Origin: Thermoplasmata archaeon
GTDB lineage: Archaea > Thermoplasmatota > Thermoplasmata > Lutacidiplasmatales > UBA184
Direction of reading: 5' to 3'
Assembly (NCBI GenBank): GCA_030039135.1
Contig: JASHQN010000059.1
Location: 1 to 33,690, forward strand
Length of the DNA: 33,690 bases
The notes below the pieces were generated by a model that had not been told where the DNA came from, searched no databases, and saw only the letters and a list, made by a program, of their open reading frames with translations. Below are positions 20,949-29,260 of this stretch, in pieces. Position numbers and translations under genes: made by a program. Within the stretch, counting starts at the first letter, position 1. Every line of letters begins with the position of its first letter.

Positions 20949-23134
20949 GGGATACGCCCGGGGCGGCGAGGCCGCCCACACCGGTGCTCCTGACGACGCC
21001 CATGTCGGCCATCCTGCTCGATGGCCAAGGGGACCTTGCCTTGGGATGCGAGATGCGGGGCGCCACGGCCGAGTGGGGAGGGATCATCGGCCAATGCGTG
21101 CGGTTGATCAGCGCGTGGCGCCTCGGGTTCTGGCTCGGCGAGGACACCGGCGACCTCCCTTCCTCCCTCGTTGATGCCGAGACCTTAGCGGGGGCGTGGC
21201 GCAGCCACCATGCTTGGCGAGGCCTCGAGATCGTCCACGCCGTGAGTCCCACCACCATGGTCGCCGGCGCCGTGCGCACCCTGCGCTGCACGCAAACCGA
21301 GGGATCTCCCGCGACACTCCACATCACGAGCACGTTCGCGCCGTACCTGCTGCCAGTGATGGTCGAGGGCGTGCGCCCCCACGAGTTCCGGGTCGAGACG
21401 AGCTCGGAAGAGATCCGGATACGACAGCGAGGGTTCGGTCTCTCCGTTCAGTCGTCCGTCGCCCCCTCCTTTCTTCTTCTGAACCGTGGCTCCTGGATCG
21501 GAGGACGCTGGACCGGGCGGGTCGACGAGTTCGGCATCGAGTACGCCGTTCCGATCGCGCAGGGGGCCCCCGCCGAGATCCGGTTGCTGGTCCATGGCGG
21601 GCTCGACCGAACGATCGGGCCGGCGAGGGCCGCCGCTCGGGACGTCCTTGCCGACCCCGAGGGCTCGGCCGCCGCGACCGCGGCGTCCGATCAGGCATGG
21701 GAGGAAGGAACCCCGGTCTTGAGGTTCCCGAATGCCCCCGAACTCGAGCGCGCGTATCTCCGCGCGCGGAGCTCGCTCCGTCGACTGTACGCAGCGCCCG
21801 GCGACGACCTTACCGGTCTCGTCGCGGGATTTCCCTGGTACGCTGCCCTCTGGGGCCGGGATACCGCATGGATGCTCCCGGCGGTCATCTGGCTCGGCGA
21901 CTTTGACTGGGCCCGCCGCTCGATCGAGACGATGTTCCGCTACCAGTCCCGAGGCACGGTCCCGATCCTGGGGGCCGAAGACGGCGAGCTTCCGATGCAG
22001 CTCGCTCCGGGACCGATCTTCCTGTACGGGAGCTCGGACACCACCCTGTACTATCCCGAGCTCGTCGATCGCTGGCTCCGTCACGCGGGAGCATCCCAGC
22101 TCCCGGACGGATGGGCGACCGCGATCGAGCTCGTCGTGCGATGGGCCGTGGCGCGGTCCGATCCCGAGACCGGTCTCCTTCGCAATGGCGGGGAGGCCGA
22201 GACGATCGTCGCCGCTACCCCCGGCTTCGCCCGCGTCCGCTACGGCATCGACGCGCCCGACACAACGATCTGGGACTCCACCGACCGCCGCTCGCACGCG
22301 ATCGACATCCAAGTCCTGTGGTGGCGGGCCCTCGGGTCCGCTCTCCAGTGGCTCGGTCGACCGGGCGACCCCGGGACCAGCCAGAACGAACGGCTCAGAG
22401 ATCGGCTCGCCGACACCGTTCGCGAACGATACCGTTGGGAGGCGGAGGGGTACCTCTACGACTCCCTGAGGGAGGGCCGGCCGGTGGAGCAACGGCGACC
22501 GAACGCTCTGCTCGCGGTGAGCGCCGGCCTGTTCGAGCCGGAGGAGGCCCGGCGCTACGTTCGGCGCGCCGCCCAGGGCGACCTCACGACCCTTTGGGGA
22601 GTCCGGACTCTTTCCTCGATCGACCCGGCGTACAACTCCATCGCCTACCACGACGGCGAGGTCTGGACCATCGCGACGGCCTGGGCGGCCGACGCGGCGC
22701 TCGCGGCCGGAGAGGCCGCGCTCGGTCTCGCGTACCTCACGACCATCGCGGACCGGTTCGAGCAGGGGAACGGGTTCGCGCCCGAGTGCTACCGAGGGGA
22801 CCGGCCGGAGCCCTTCGATTCGTGCTTCCTGCTCGGGCTGAGCGTCGCCCCATTCCTAACGGCACTGTTCGAACGGCTCTGGGGGATCGTCATGGACGCT
22901 CGAACCCTCCGCCTCGCCGTACGGCCGGTGTTCCCGCCCGACTGGACCACCGCATCCATCGAGCGACTGCGGGTCGGGAGTGGTGCCGTCGACCTTCGCT
23001 GGAACGCGGGCGATCTCGAGGTGCGGTGGTCGGGACCGGGCACGCTATCGGTGGAGACGGCCTCTCAATCCGGTACGGTGGCTCCGGGAGGCACCGGCAC
23101 GTTCGGTGGCCGGAAGCTCGGGGAGCCTTCTTAA
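20945..23134 (+). CDS. amylo-alpha-1,6-glucosidase / glycogen-debranching-type glycoside hydrolase (GH133-like)
   Basis: A 729-residue enzyme with an N-terminal beta-sandwich domain (about 15-260; GDLALGCEMRGATAEWGG) and a C-terminal (alpha/alpha)6 barrel like archaeal debranching enzymes. Motifs: GLVAGFPWYAALWGRDTAWMLPAVIW (substrate cleft), SHAIDIQVLWWRALGSAL, and LWGVRTLSSIDPAYNSIAYHDGEVWTIATAWAAD, the region holding a conserved acid. No signal peptide is seen, so action on internal glycogen or oligosaccharides is likely. The start GTG 20945 overlaps the previous gene. GH15- or GH63-like trehalase or glucosidase activity is possible within the same clan. Confidence 0.82.
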   Translation: MRDTPGAARPPTPVLLTTPMSAILLDGQGDLALGCEMRGATAEWGGIIGQCVRLISAWRLGFWLGEDTGDLPSSLVDAETLAGAWRSHHAWRGLEIVHAVSPTTMVAGAVRTLRCTQTEGSPATLHITSTFAPYLLPVMVEGVRPHEFRVETSSEEIRIRQRGFGLSVQSSVAPSFLLLNRGSWIGGRWTGRVDEFGIEYAVPIAQGAPAEIRLLVHGGLDRTIGPARAAARDVLADPEGSAAATAASDQAWEEGTPVLRFPNAPELERAYLRARSSLRRLYAAPGDDLTGLVAGFPWYAALWGRDTAWMLPAVIWLGDFDWARRSIETMFRYQSRGTVPILGAEDGELPMQLAPGPIFLYGSSDTTLYYPELVDRWLRHAGASQLPDGWATAIELVVRWAVARSDPETGLLRNGGEAETIVAATPGFARVRYGIDAPDTTIWDSTDRRSHAIDIQVLWWRALGSALQWLGRPGDPGTSQNERLRDRLADTVRERYRWEAEGYLYDSLREGRPVEQRRPNALLAVSAGLFEPEEARRYVRRAAQGDLTTLWGVRTLSSIDPAYNSIAYHDGEVWTIATAWAADAALAAGEAALGLAYLTTIADRFEQGNGFAPECYRGDRPEPFDSCFLLGLSVAPFLTALFERLWGIVMDARTLRLAVRPVFPPDWTTASIERLRVGSGAVDLRWNAGDLEVRWSGPGTLSVETASQSGTVAPGGTGTFGGRKLGEPS

Positions 23135-23136
23135 CC
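23128..23136 (+). promoter_or_regulatory. TATA-like box of the ABC exporter genes
   Basis: CTTCTTAAC, overlapping the stop codon of the glycoside hydrolase gene, has its centre about 26 bp before ATG 23158, predicting a leaderless transcript for the ABC pair. Confidence 0.4.
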
Positions 23137-23157
23137 TCGCAATCCACACGAACCCGG

Positions 23158-24090
23158 ATGGCGGACGCGATCGAGGTCGAGCACCTGATCAAGCGCTATG
23201 GCGATCTCGCAGCCGTCAACGACATCGCGTTCCGCGTGGCGAGCGGATCGGTCTTCTCGTTCCTCGGGCCGAACGGGGCCGGTAAGACCACGACCACCGA
23301 GATCCTGGAGGGACTCCGGCGTCGGACCGAGGGGACCGTGCGCGTGCTGGGCCTCGATCCGTGGACCGATTCGCGCCCGCTCCACGACCGGATCGGCGTT
23401 ATCCCGCAGGACTTCCGCTTCTTCGAGAAGATCACCCCCCGCGAGGCGATCGAGTACTACGGGTCGCTCTTCGGGACCCGGCCGGACGCCGGCGATCTTC
23501 TCGCCCGCGTCCAACTCGCGGACAAGGCCGAGTCCCGTTTTGACACGCTATCGGGGGGCCAGAAGCAGAAGCTCGGCCTCGCGCTCTCCCTGACCAACAA
23601 TCCCGAGATCTGTTTCCTCGACGAGCCGACCACCGGCCTGGATCCGACGGCGCGCCGCGCTATTTGGAAGGTGATCCGAAGCCTCAAGGCCGAGGGCCGG
23701 ACGGTCTTCCTCACGACGCACTACCTGGAAGAGGCGGAGCTCCTCGCGGACCGCGTGGCGATCATCCACCACGGCCGGATCATCGCGGACGGCGCGCCGA
23801 GCGATATCATCGCCGCCTACGGCCGGCCCGCTCGGATCCGATTCGAGGCCCCTCCCGCTCTTGCCGACTACCTGCGGGCCCATCTCGGGCTGCCCGTGAC
23901 CGCTGAAGACGGGCGGGTCGAGGTTGAACTCCACGAGAAGGGCGATGTCGTCCGAATCCTTTCCGCCGCCGAGGCGAGCGGCATCCGCTGGCAGCAGTTC
24001 GCCACGGAGCAGGATACCCTCGAGGACGTCTTCGTTCGCCTCGTGGGTCAGATGGACGAGGGGACCCTGAAGACGGAGACCGCCACATGA
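23158..24090 (+). CDS. ABC-2 type exporter, ATP-binding subunit
   Basis: A 310-residue ATPase with Walker A GPNGAGKTTT (37-46), Q-loop VIPQDFRFFEKI, signature LSGGQKQKLGLALS, Walker B ICFLDEPTTGLD and switch His in LTTHYLEEAELLADRVAI. A C-terminal domain of about 80 residues (from about 225) ends in the typical DTLEDVFVRLVG motif of drug/antibiotic-type (DrrA/CcmA-like) exporters. The ATG of the permease overlaps the stop (ATGA), so the two form one transporter. Substrate is not evident. Confidence 0.93.
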   Translation: MADAIEVEHLIKRYGDLAAVNDIAFRVASGSVFSFLGPNGAGKTTTTEILEGLRRRTEGTVRVLGLDPWTDSRPLHDRIGVIPQDFRFFEKITPREAIEYYGSLFGTRPDAGDLLARVQLADKAESRFDTLSGGQKQKLGLALSLTNNPEICFLDEPTTGLDPTARRAIWKVIRSLKAEGRTVFLTTHYLEEAELLADRVAIIHHGRIIADGAPSDIIAAYGRPARIRFEAPPALADYLRAHLGLPVTAEDGRVEVELHEKGDVVRILSAAEASGIRWQQFATEQDTLEDVFVRLVGQMDEGTLKTETAT

Positions 24091-25187
24091 GGTGGACCCG
24101 CATCCTCGCCGACTTCAAGATCGTGGTCCGTTCGTACGTGCGGAACCCGGTCGCGCTGTTCTTCTCGCTGATCTTTCCGATCATCCTGATCGCGCTCTTC
24201 GGGCTCATCTTTTCCGGCTCAGGGACGGCCGTGATCCCGATGACGGTCCTCAATCTCGACCACAACTCCCCCGCGAGCCAGGAGTTCATGGACGCGCTCA
24301 ACAGCACGTCGTTCGTCAAGCTCTCGTTCGTCAACTGGAGCGCGTCGAGCTTCGCGGCGAACCTGGGGGCGAACGACGACACCGTCGGCCTCATCATCCC
24401 AGAAGGGTTCGAAGCGAACTTCACGGCGCATCGACCGGTGAACGTGACGCTCTACACCGATCCCGAGGACGCGGCCTCGGCGGGCCAAGCGGTCTTCGTG
24501 GTCTCCGAGGTCACGAACGCCTTCAACCTGAAGGCCGCGAACGGGAGCGCGATCCTCGGGGTGAACACCGAGAACGTCGGTAGCCCGGTCTACACGTACA
24601 TCGACTACCTCATCCCGGGCCTCATTGGATTCTCGATCCTCACGAGCCCGATGTTCTCGATGGTCGACATCGCGGCGTCGTACCGCAAGGAAGGGATCTT
24701 CCGCCAGCTCTCCCTGACCCCGCTCACACGGGCCGAGTGGCTCTCGTCGCACATCCTGTGGTACATGAGCCTCACGTTCGTGACCGCGGGGATCATGATC
24801 GGGGCCGGGATCGTGCTCTTCGGGGCGCACGTCACCGTCTCGCTGGGCCTGATCCCCTTCCTCGTCGCCGGGCCGTTCCTCTTCGTGTCGCTCGGCATGC
24901 TCATGGGGTCCGTCGCGAAGACCCCCGAGAGCGCGGCTCTCATCGGAAACATCGTCACCTTCCCGATGATGTTCCTCTCGGGAACCTTCTTCCCGGTCTC
25001 GGACTTCCCGCCCGGGCTCCAGGCGTTTGCCCACGTTCTGCCGCTCTACTACGTGATCGACGGAATGAACCAGGTGATGCTGTTCGCCAACGCCGCTCGG
25101 GCCCTCACCGACGTCCTCGTCGTCTTCGGCATCGCCGTCGTGTTCTTCCTGCTCGCGATCCGGTTCTTCCAATGGCGGGACGAGTGA
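24087..25187 (+). CDS. ABC-2 type exporter, permease subunit
   Basis: A 366-residue membrane protein with one N-terminal helix (about 22-44, NPVALFFSLIFPIILIALFGLIF), a large external loop domain (about 48-170, Asn-rich with NxS/T sequons), then five helices, including YIDYLIPGLIGFSILTSPM and the ABC-2 signature region LIGNIVTFPMMFLSGTFFPVSDFPPGLQAFAHVLPLYYVIDGM. This is the usual DrrB/YhgE-like architecture. A lipid, drug or surface-compound exporter is likely. Its end overlaps the next gene. Confidence 0.92.
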   Translation: MRWTRILADFKIVVRSYVRNPVALFFSLIFPIILIALFGLIFSGSGTAVIPMTVLNLDHNSPASQEFMDALNSTSFVKLSFVNWSASSFAANLGANDDTVGLIIPEGFEANFTAHRPVNVTLYTDPEDAASAGQAVFVVSEVTNAFNLKAANGSAILGVNTENVGSPVYTYIDYLIPGLIGFSILTSPMFSMVDIAASYRKEGIFRQLSLTPLTRAEWLSSHILWYMSLTFVTAGIMIGAGIVLFGAHVTVSLGLIPFLVAGPFLFVSLGMLMGSVAKTPESAALIGNIVTFPMMFLSGTFFPVSDFPPGLQAFAHVLPLYYVIDGMNQVMLFANAARALTDVLVVFGIAVVFFLLAIRFFQWRDE

Positions 25188-25720
25188 CGGCGGCCGGGCC
25201 CGCCCCCCCGGTCGATCCGGCCCGGTTTCGCGGCCTCATGGCGCGCTGGGCGACGGGCGTATCGGTCGTGACGGCCCATCAAGGGCCGGGCGACGCGGGT
25301 CTCACCGTCAACGCGTTGTTGTCGGTCTCGCTCACCCCTCCGTCGCTCCTCGTCAGCGTGTCGCGCGACGCCGACACCCTCGCCGCGATCACCGCGAGTG
25401 GCCGGTTCGGGGTGAGCTTCCTCGCGGCCGATCAACGACCCCTGAGCGAGCGGTTTGCGGCTCCCGTATCCGCGGAAGAGAAGTTCCGGGGCGTCGCGAT
25501 CCATCGCGCGCCCGGCGGGAGCCCTCTCCTCGACGGGTCGATCGGCGCGGTCGAGTGTCGCCTCGCCCAACAGATCCCGGCGTTCGACCATGTGCTCCTG
25601 ATCGGAGAGGTCCTGCACGCGGAACTGGGCGGCGACCGGCCCCCCCTCGTCTTCTTCCGATCGAGCTACGCCACGGCGGAGGGCGCCGATCGCCTAGGCC
25701 TGCCACCTTCGCGCGCCTAG
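25184..25720 (+). CDS. flavin reductase-like FMN-binding split-barrel protein
   Basis: A protein of 178 residues with the flavin-reductase pattern: FRGLMARWATGVSVVTAHQ, GLTVNALLSVSLTPPSLLVSVSRDADTLAAITASGRFGVSFLAADQ, then the C-terminal FDHVLLIGEVLHAEL and PLVFFRSSYA. Such proteins reduce flavins with NAD(P)H or serve as the reductase of a two-component monooxygenase. No monooxygenase is adjacent. The start is GTG 25184 (GTGA overlap with the permease), matching the pattern elsewhere. ATG 25172 is the alternative and adds four residues. Confidence 0.88.
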   Translation: MTAAGPAPPVDPARFRGLMARWATGVSVVTAHQGPGDAGLTVNALLSVSLTPPSLLVSVSRDADTLAAITASGRFGVSFLAADQRPLSERFAAPVSAEEKFRGVAIHRAPGGSPLLDGSIGAVECRLAQQIPAFDHVLLIGEVLHAELGGDRPPLVFFRSSYATAEGADRLGLPPSRA

Positions 25721-25727
25721 AGACGGG

Positions 25728-25736
25728 GCTTTAACC
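25728..25736 (+). promoter_or_regulatory. TATA box of the thioredoxin reductase gene
   Basis: GCTTTAACC has its centre about 26 bp upstream of ATG 25758, predicting a leaderless transcript. No ribosome-binding sequence is seen before the ATG. Confidence 0.5.
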
Positions 25737-25757
25737 CCCCCGGGCCCTCGTACGCTG

Positions 25758-26765
25758 ATGGCGACGGCCCCCACCCGGGCTCGCGTCGTGATCGCCGGCA
25801 GCGGGCCTGCCGGTCTCACGGCGGCGCTCTACGCCGCGCGGGCCGAGCTCGCCCCGGTGGTGATCTCGGGGGTTCCCGCGGGTGGTCAACTCTTGATCAC
25901 GACCGACGTGGAGAACTATCCGGGCTTCCCCGAGGGGATCCAGGGGCCCGAACTCGTCGATCGCATGCGGCGCCAGGCCTCCCGGTTCGGCGCGACCTTC
26001 GTCGACGACAACGTGACCCGCGTCGACCTCTCACGCCGGCCGTTCCGCGTCATCACCGGGGTGAGCGGGGAGTGGCTCGCGGACGCGCTCATCGTCGCGA
26101 CCGGCGCGACCGCGCGATGGCTCGGCCTCCCGTCGGAGACCGCGCTCAAAGGTCACGGGGTCTCCGCGTGCGCGACGTGCGATGGGTTCTTCTTCAAAGG
26201 GATGCCGCTCGCAGTGGTCGGGGGCGGCGACACGGCGATGGAGGAGGCACTGTTCCTCACGAACTTCGCTACCCACGTTACGATTGTCCACCGACGCGAC
26301 GAGCTCCGGGCGAGCCGGATCATGCAGGACCGCGCGCAGCATCACCCGAAGATCTCGTTCCGCTTGGGAGCGGAGGTCGTCGAGGTGCTAGGAAAGCAAG
26401 CCGTCGAGGGGGTTCGAGTGCGGGACGTCGCGACGGGCGCGACCTCGGAACTGGCGGTCCGAGGTCTCTTCATCGCGATCGGCTACGACCCGGCGACCGA
26501 GGTCTTCCGCGGCGTGCTCGATCTCGACGAGAAGGGGTACGTCCGCGTCCACGATTTCACGCGGACGAGCGTCGACGGCGTGTTCGCGGCCGGGGACGTC
26601 CACGATCACCGCTACCGTCAAGCGGTCACGGCCGCGGGGGCCGGTTGCATGGCCGCGATCGATGCCGAACGGTGGCTCGCCGAGCATGCGTACGCGGAGG
26701 CCCGGGCCTCGTCCGGAGCAACGACTCCTGCCGTCCGAATGCGACGGCCGGCGGCTCCGGGCTAG
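25758..26765 (+). CDS. trxB: thioredoxin reductase
   Basis: A 335-residue flavoprotein with FAD-binding GSGPAG (14-19), GGQLLITTDVENYPGFPEGIQGPEL, a redox-active disulfide Cys138-Ala-Thr-Cys141 (CATCDG), the NADPH-binding VVGGGDTAMEEALFL and HRRDELRAS, and the closing GVFAAGDVHDHRYRQAVTAAGAGCMAA. These are the full set of TrxB motifs. The C-terminal roughly 20 residues are low-complexity. It has its own TATA box and is separate from the downstream ferredoxin promoter. The physiological partner could be thioredoxin or another disulfide protein. Confidence 0.95.
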   Translation: MATAPTRARVVIAGSGPAGLTAALYAARAELAPVVISGVPAGGQLLITTDVENYPGFPEGIQGPELVDRMRRQASRFGATFVDDNVTRVDLSRRPFRVITGVSGEWLADALIVATGATARWLGLPSETALKGHGVSACATCDGFFFKGMPLAVVGGGDTAMEEALFLTNFATHVTIVHRRDELRASRIMQDRAQHHPKISFRLGAEVVEVLGKQAVEGVRVRDVATGATSELAVRGLFIAIGYDPATEVFRGVLDLDEKGYVRVHDFTRTSVDGVFAAGDVHDHRYRQAVTAAGAGCMAAIDAERWLAEHAYAEARASSGATTPAVRMRRPAAPG

Positions 26766-26774
26766 AGTTTAATA
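26766..26774 (+). promoter_or_regulatory. TATA box of the ferredoxin-geranylgeranyl reductase unit
   Basis: AGTTTAATA lies 34-42 bp before GTG 26808, directly after the trxB stop. Transcription would start near 26795, leaving a short leader with GAGGT (26797-26801), a plausible ribosome-binding site. Confidence 0.55.
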
Positions 26775-26788
26775 CCGGCCGGGCCGGT
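26774..26788. promoter_or_regulatory. inverted repeat between TATA box and start of the ferredoxin gene
   Basis: ACCGGCC and GGCCGGT are perfect 7-bp arms around one G, lying between the TATA box and the predicted transcription start. An operator that controls this lipid-modification unit is possible. A chance GC palindrome is the alternative. Confidence 0.4.
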
Positions 26789-26807
26789 CCAAAGAGAGGT
26801 CGACCGA

Positions 26808-26999
26808 GTGCCGAACAAGAAGAGCCTCCACATCGAGAGCTCGGGGCAGCTCTGCATCTACTGTGGTGCGTGCGTCGGGATCTGCCCCCTCAACTGCATC
26901 TACCTCGACGAGACCCGGATCACGTTCGACGAGCGGATCTGCACCCGGTGCGAGATCTGCGTGCGCGCCTGCCCGGTCGGCGCGATCGAGATCGGCTGA
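26808..26999 (+). CDS. 2[4Fe-4S] ferredoxin
   Basis: A 63-residue ferredoxin with two complete cluster motifs: C16-x2-C19-x2-C22-x3-C26-P and C45-x2-C48-x2-C51-x3-C55-P. The start GTG 26808 is set by GAGGT upstream. It lies 27 nt before the geranylgeranyl reductase gene. Such reductases need a low-potential electron donor, and a neighbouring ferredoxin serves this role in methanogens. This ferredoxin is therefore the likely specific donor. Confidence 0.93.
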   Translation: MPNKKSLHIESSGQLCIYCGACVGICPLNCIYLDETRITFDERICTRCEICVRACPVGAIEIG

Positions 27000-27026
27000 G
27001 GCGAGGTCGCGAACCGAAGGACGAGC

Positions 27027-28214
27027 ATGCTGGACCAGAAGACGGACGTGCTGGTCATCGGCGCCGGCCCGGCCGGAAGCATGACGGCGAAGTGGGCCGC
27101 GAAGCACGGCGCGAAGGTGCTGATGATCGAGAAGCGCCAGGAGATCGGCAGCCCCGTTCGCTGCGGCGAGGGGATGAGCAAGGAGTGGCTCCCCGAGGTC
27201 GGCATCCGACCGGGCAAGTGGATCAACGTGGAGGTCGAGGGGGCCCGGATCTTCTCCCCGAGCGAGAAGGTTTTCGAGATCAACGAGAAGGACGCGGGCA
27301 ACGAGGTCGGCTACGTCGTCGAGCGGGACGGGTTCGACAAACAGCTCGCGATCGATGCCGCCAACGAGGGCGTGGATGTCGTTCTGAAAACCGCCGCGGT
27401 CGCGGTCCTGAAGGAGGGCAAACGGATCGTGGGGGCGCGCGTCAAACAGTTCGGCGAGACGTTCGAGATCCGGGCCCCGATCACGATCGGCGCGGACGGC
27501 TTCGAGAGCCAGGTCGGCCGCTGGGCCGGCCTCCCGACGAACCTCCAGCTCCGGGACATGGACACGTGTCTCCAGTACCGGATGACGAACGTCGACTGCG
27601 ACACTCGCTACTGCGACTTCTACCTCGGCAAGGTCGCTCCGGGGGGCTACGTCTGGGTCTTCCCCAAAGACCAGGGCCTCGCGAACGTCGGGATCGGCGT
27701 GCAGGTCAGCCAGCTGAAGTCGATGGCCGAGGCCCGTTCCTATCTCGATGCCTGGATCGACAAGCACCCGGGGTATGCCAAGGGGAAGAAAATCGACATC
27801 GTCGGCGGGGGCGTGTCGATCTCGGCGCCGCTCAAGCAGACGGTGACCGACGGGTTCATGCTGGTCGGCGATGCCGCGCGGATGATCGATCCCCTCACCG
27901 GAGGCGGGATCGCGAACGGGTGCATCGCCGGTAAGATCTGCGGGGAGGTCGCCGCGCGCGCCGTCGAAGCGAACGACCCCTCGGCCGCGTTCCTCCAGGC
28001 GTACGAGAAGGGCTGGCGGGCCCGACTCGAGGAAAAGCTCTACCGAAACTGGCTCGCGAAGGAGAAGCTCTGCACGATCCCCGACGAGACGTTCGACAAG
28101 ATCATCGACGCGCTCCAGGACGTGCGGCTCGAGAAGCTCTCGGTCCACAACATCCTGAAAGCGGTCCACGAGAAGTATCCGGAAGTGACGAAGGAGTTCG
28201 AGTCGTTCCTCTGA
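27027..28214 (+). CDS. geranylgeranyl reductase (archaeal lipid saturation)
   Basis: A 395-residue flavoprotein of the digeranylgeranylglycerophospholipid reductase family, which saturates the isoprenoid chains of archaeal membrane lipids. It has the FAD-binding GAGPAG (12-17), EKRQEIGSPVRCGEGM, the family motif PGGYVWVFP (205-213) of the hydrophobic substrate pocket, and GFMLVGDAARMIDPLTGGGIANGCIAG binding the flavin. The length is typical. AAGGA precedes ATG 27027. Co-transcription with the ferredoxin gives a complete electron-transfer pair at the membrane. Confidence 0.94.
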   Translation: MLDQKTDVLVIGAGPAGSMTAKWAAKHGAKVLMIEKRQEIGSPVRCGEGMSKEWLPEVGIRPGKWINVEVEGARIFSPSEKVFEINEKDAGNEVGYVVERDGFDKQLAIDAANEGVDVVLKTAAVAVLKEGKRIVGARVKQFGETFEIRAPITIGADGFESQVGRWAGLPTNLQLRDMDTCLQYRMTNVDCDTRYCDFYLGKVAPGGYVWVFPKDQGLANVGIGVQVSQLKSMAEARSYLDAWIDKHPGYAKGKKIDIVGGGVSISAPLKQTVTDGFMLVGDAARMIDPLTGGGIANGCIAGKICGEVAARAVEANDPSAAFLQAYEKGWRARLEEKLYRNWLAKEKLCTIPDETFDKIIDALQDVRLEKLSVHNILKAVHEKYPEVTKEFESFL

Positions 28215-28233
28215 ACGACCCGAACCACGAGCG

Positions 28234-28878
28234 ATGCCCGGCGCGCCGAACCGTCCCCCCGAAACCGGGCCCGCCCCCGCGCCTCCGACGCTGTTCGCCG
28301 ATCCGCCCGAACGGAAGGTCCTCCGCCGTCTCGCGGCGAGCCGGATCGCGCTCCTCCTGGACCCGTGGAAGGGCGCCCCGAGCCCGGATCTCACGACCCC
28401 CCTCGAAAAAGCCGAAACGGCCTTCGCGTCGGGCGACTTCTCGACCGCGAGCGGGGCCCTCGACATGCTCAGCGTCCGCCTCGCCGAGCCGCGATGGCCG
28501 ACGCTCCCCGAGCCGTTCCGTCGTCTGAGGGTCTCGATCCCCACTCCGATGCCCCCCCACTGGGACCCGGACCACGCGCTCCAGCCGCCGGAACGCGAGG
28601 CGAAACGCGCCCGGTCGGCGGCCGACGACCAGCTCGCGCTCGCCGCGGCGAGCGTCGGCTGGCTCGGTGCGCACCAGATCGAGGTCGCGGACCTCGCTCC
28701 CCGTCTGGATGAGGCGCGCACCATCCTCGGGACCGAGGGCCCGGGAGCTGCGTTCTATGATCGGATCGATGCCGTCTGGGAGGCCGTCCGCGCTCGCGCT
28801 CCGACGCTCCGGCCCGGCGGCCCGCGACCCTCCGCGCGCTCGGTCGCGCCCGCCGAGCCCGAGACGGGCGAGGTCTAG
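28234..28878 (+). CDS. hypothetical helical protein A
   Basis: An unrecognised 214-residue protein with a Pro-rich N-terminus (1-20), two helical blocks (about 26-90 and 128-185), and a disordered Pro/Arg C-terminus. It contains a helix-turn-helix-type repeat pattern, PLEKAETAFASGDFSTASGALDMLSVRL. The next gene carries a similar PLAVLRDAQSALDRGDRPRA. There is no signal peptide, membrane segment or cysteine. It begins 19 nt after geranylgeranyl reductase and so is probably co-transcribed with it. No function can be assigned. The helix pattern recalls TPR-like scaffolds, without clear repeats. Confidence 0.6.
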   Translation: MPGAPNRPPETGPAPAPPTLFADPPERKVLRRLAASRIALLLDPWKGAPSPDLTTPLEKAETAFASGDFSTASGALDMLSVRLAEPRWPTLPEPFRRLRVSIPTPMPPHWDPDHALQPPEREAKRARSAADDQLALAAASVGWLGAHQIEVADLAPRLDEARTILGTEGPGAAFYDRIDAVWEAVRARAPTLRPGGPRPSARSVAPAEPETGEV

Positions 28879-28882
28879 GATC

Positions 28883-29233
28883 GTGGGCGACGAGGGCTCA
28901 GCCCCGGGCCCGCGCCGGGTGCGCCGAGGAGAGGGGGAACTGGCCGACTGGCCGCGAGGCCTTCTCGGCTACACGCCGACCGGACCGGACGGATCGACCC
29001 CTTCGGACGAAGAAGACCGACTGGCGAACCGGCTGCGTCTCGCCGCTCGGCTCCTCGGCGTTCTGCGGTCCGAGGGACAATCGGTCGAGGGACCGCTCGC
29101 CGTCCTCCGCGACGCCCAGAGCGCGCTCGACCGGGGGGATCGCCCCCGCGCGGCCGCCCTCGTCAACCGCGTGATGGCGGAACTCGAGCGTTCGCCCGAG
29201 GGCCGGCCCGAACGCGGGCCGGCAACGGTTTAA
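28883..29233 (+). CDS. hypothetical helical protein B
   Basis: An unrecognised protein of about 116 residues with a low-complexity N-terminus, then a helical core (about 45-105: DRLANRLRLAARLLGVLR, then GPLAVLRDAQSALDRGDRPR and AALVNRVMAELE). GTG 28883 lies four bases after the previous stop, so the two are translated together. The A-x-x-A-x-x-x-GD-x-x-x-A motif shared with protein A suggests related folds or a heterodimer. No known family is recognised. Confidence 0.55.
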   Translation: MGDEGSAPGPRRVRRGEGELADWPRGLLGYTPTGPDGSTPSDEEDRLANRLRLAARLLGVLRSEGQSVEGPLAVLRDAQSALDRGDRPRAAALVNRVMAELERSPEGRPERGPATV

Positions 29234-29235
29234 GT
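29227..29235 (+). promoter_or_regulatory. TATA box of the DUF1028 gene
   Basis: GGTTTAAGT has its centre about 30 bp before ATG 29261, overlapping the stop codon of the preceding gene. It predicts a leader of only a few nucleotides. Confidence 0.5.
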
Positions 29236-29260
29236 CCCCAACCCCCGTCCCCGCGGGTCG

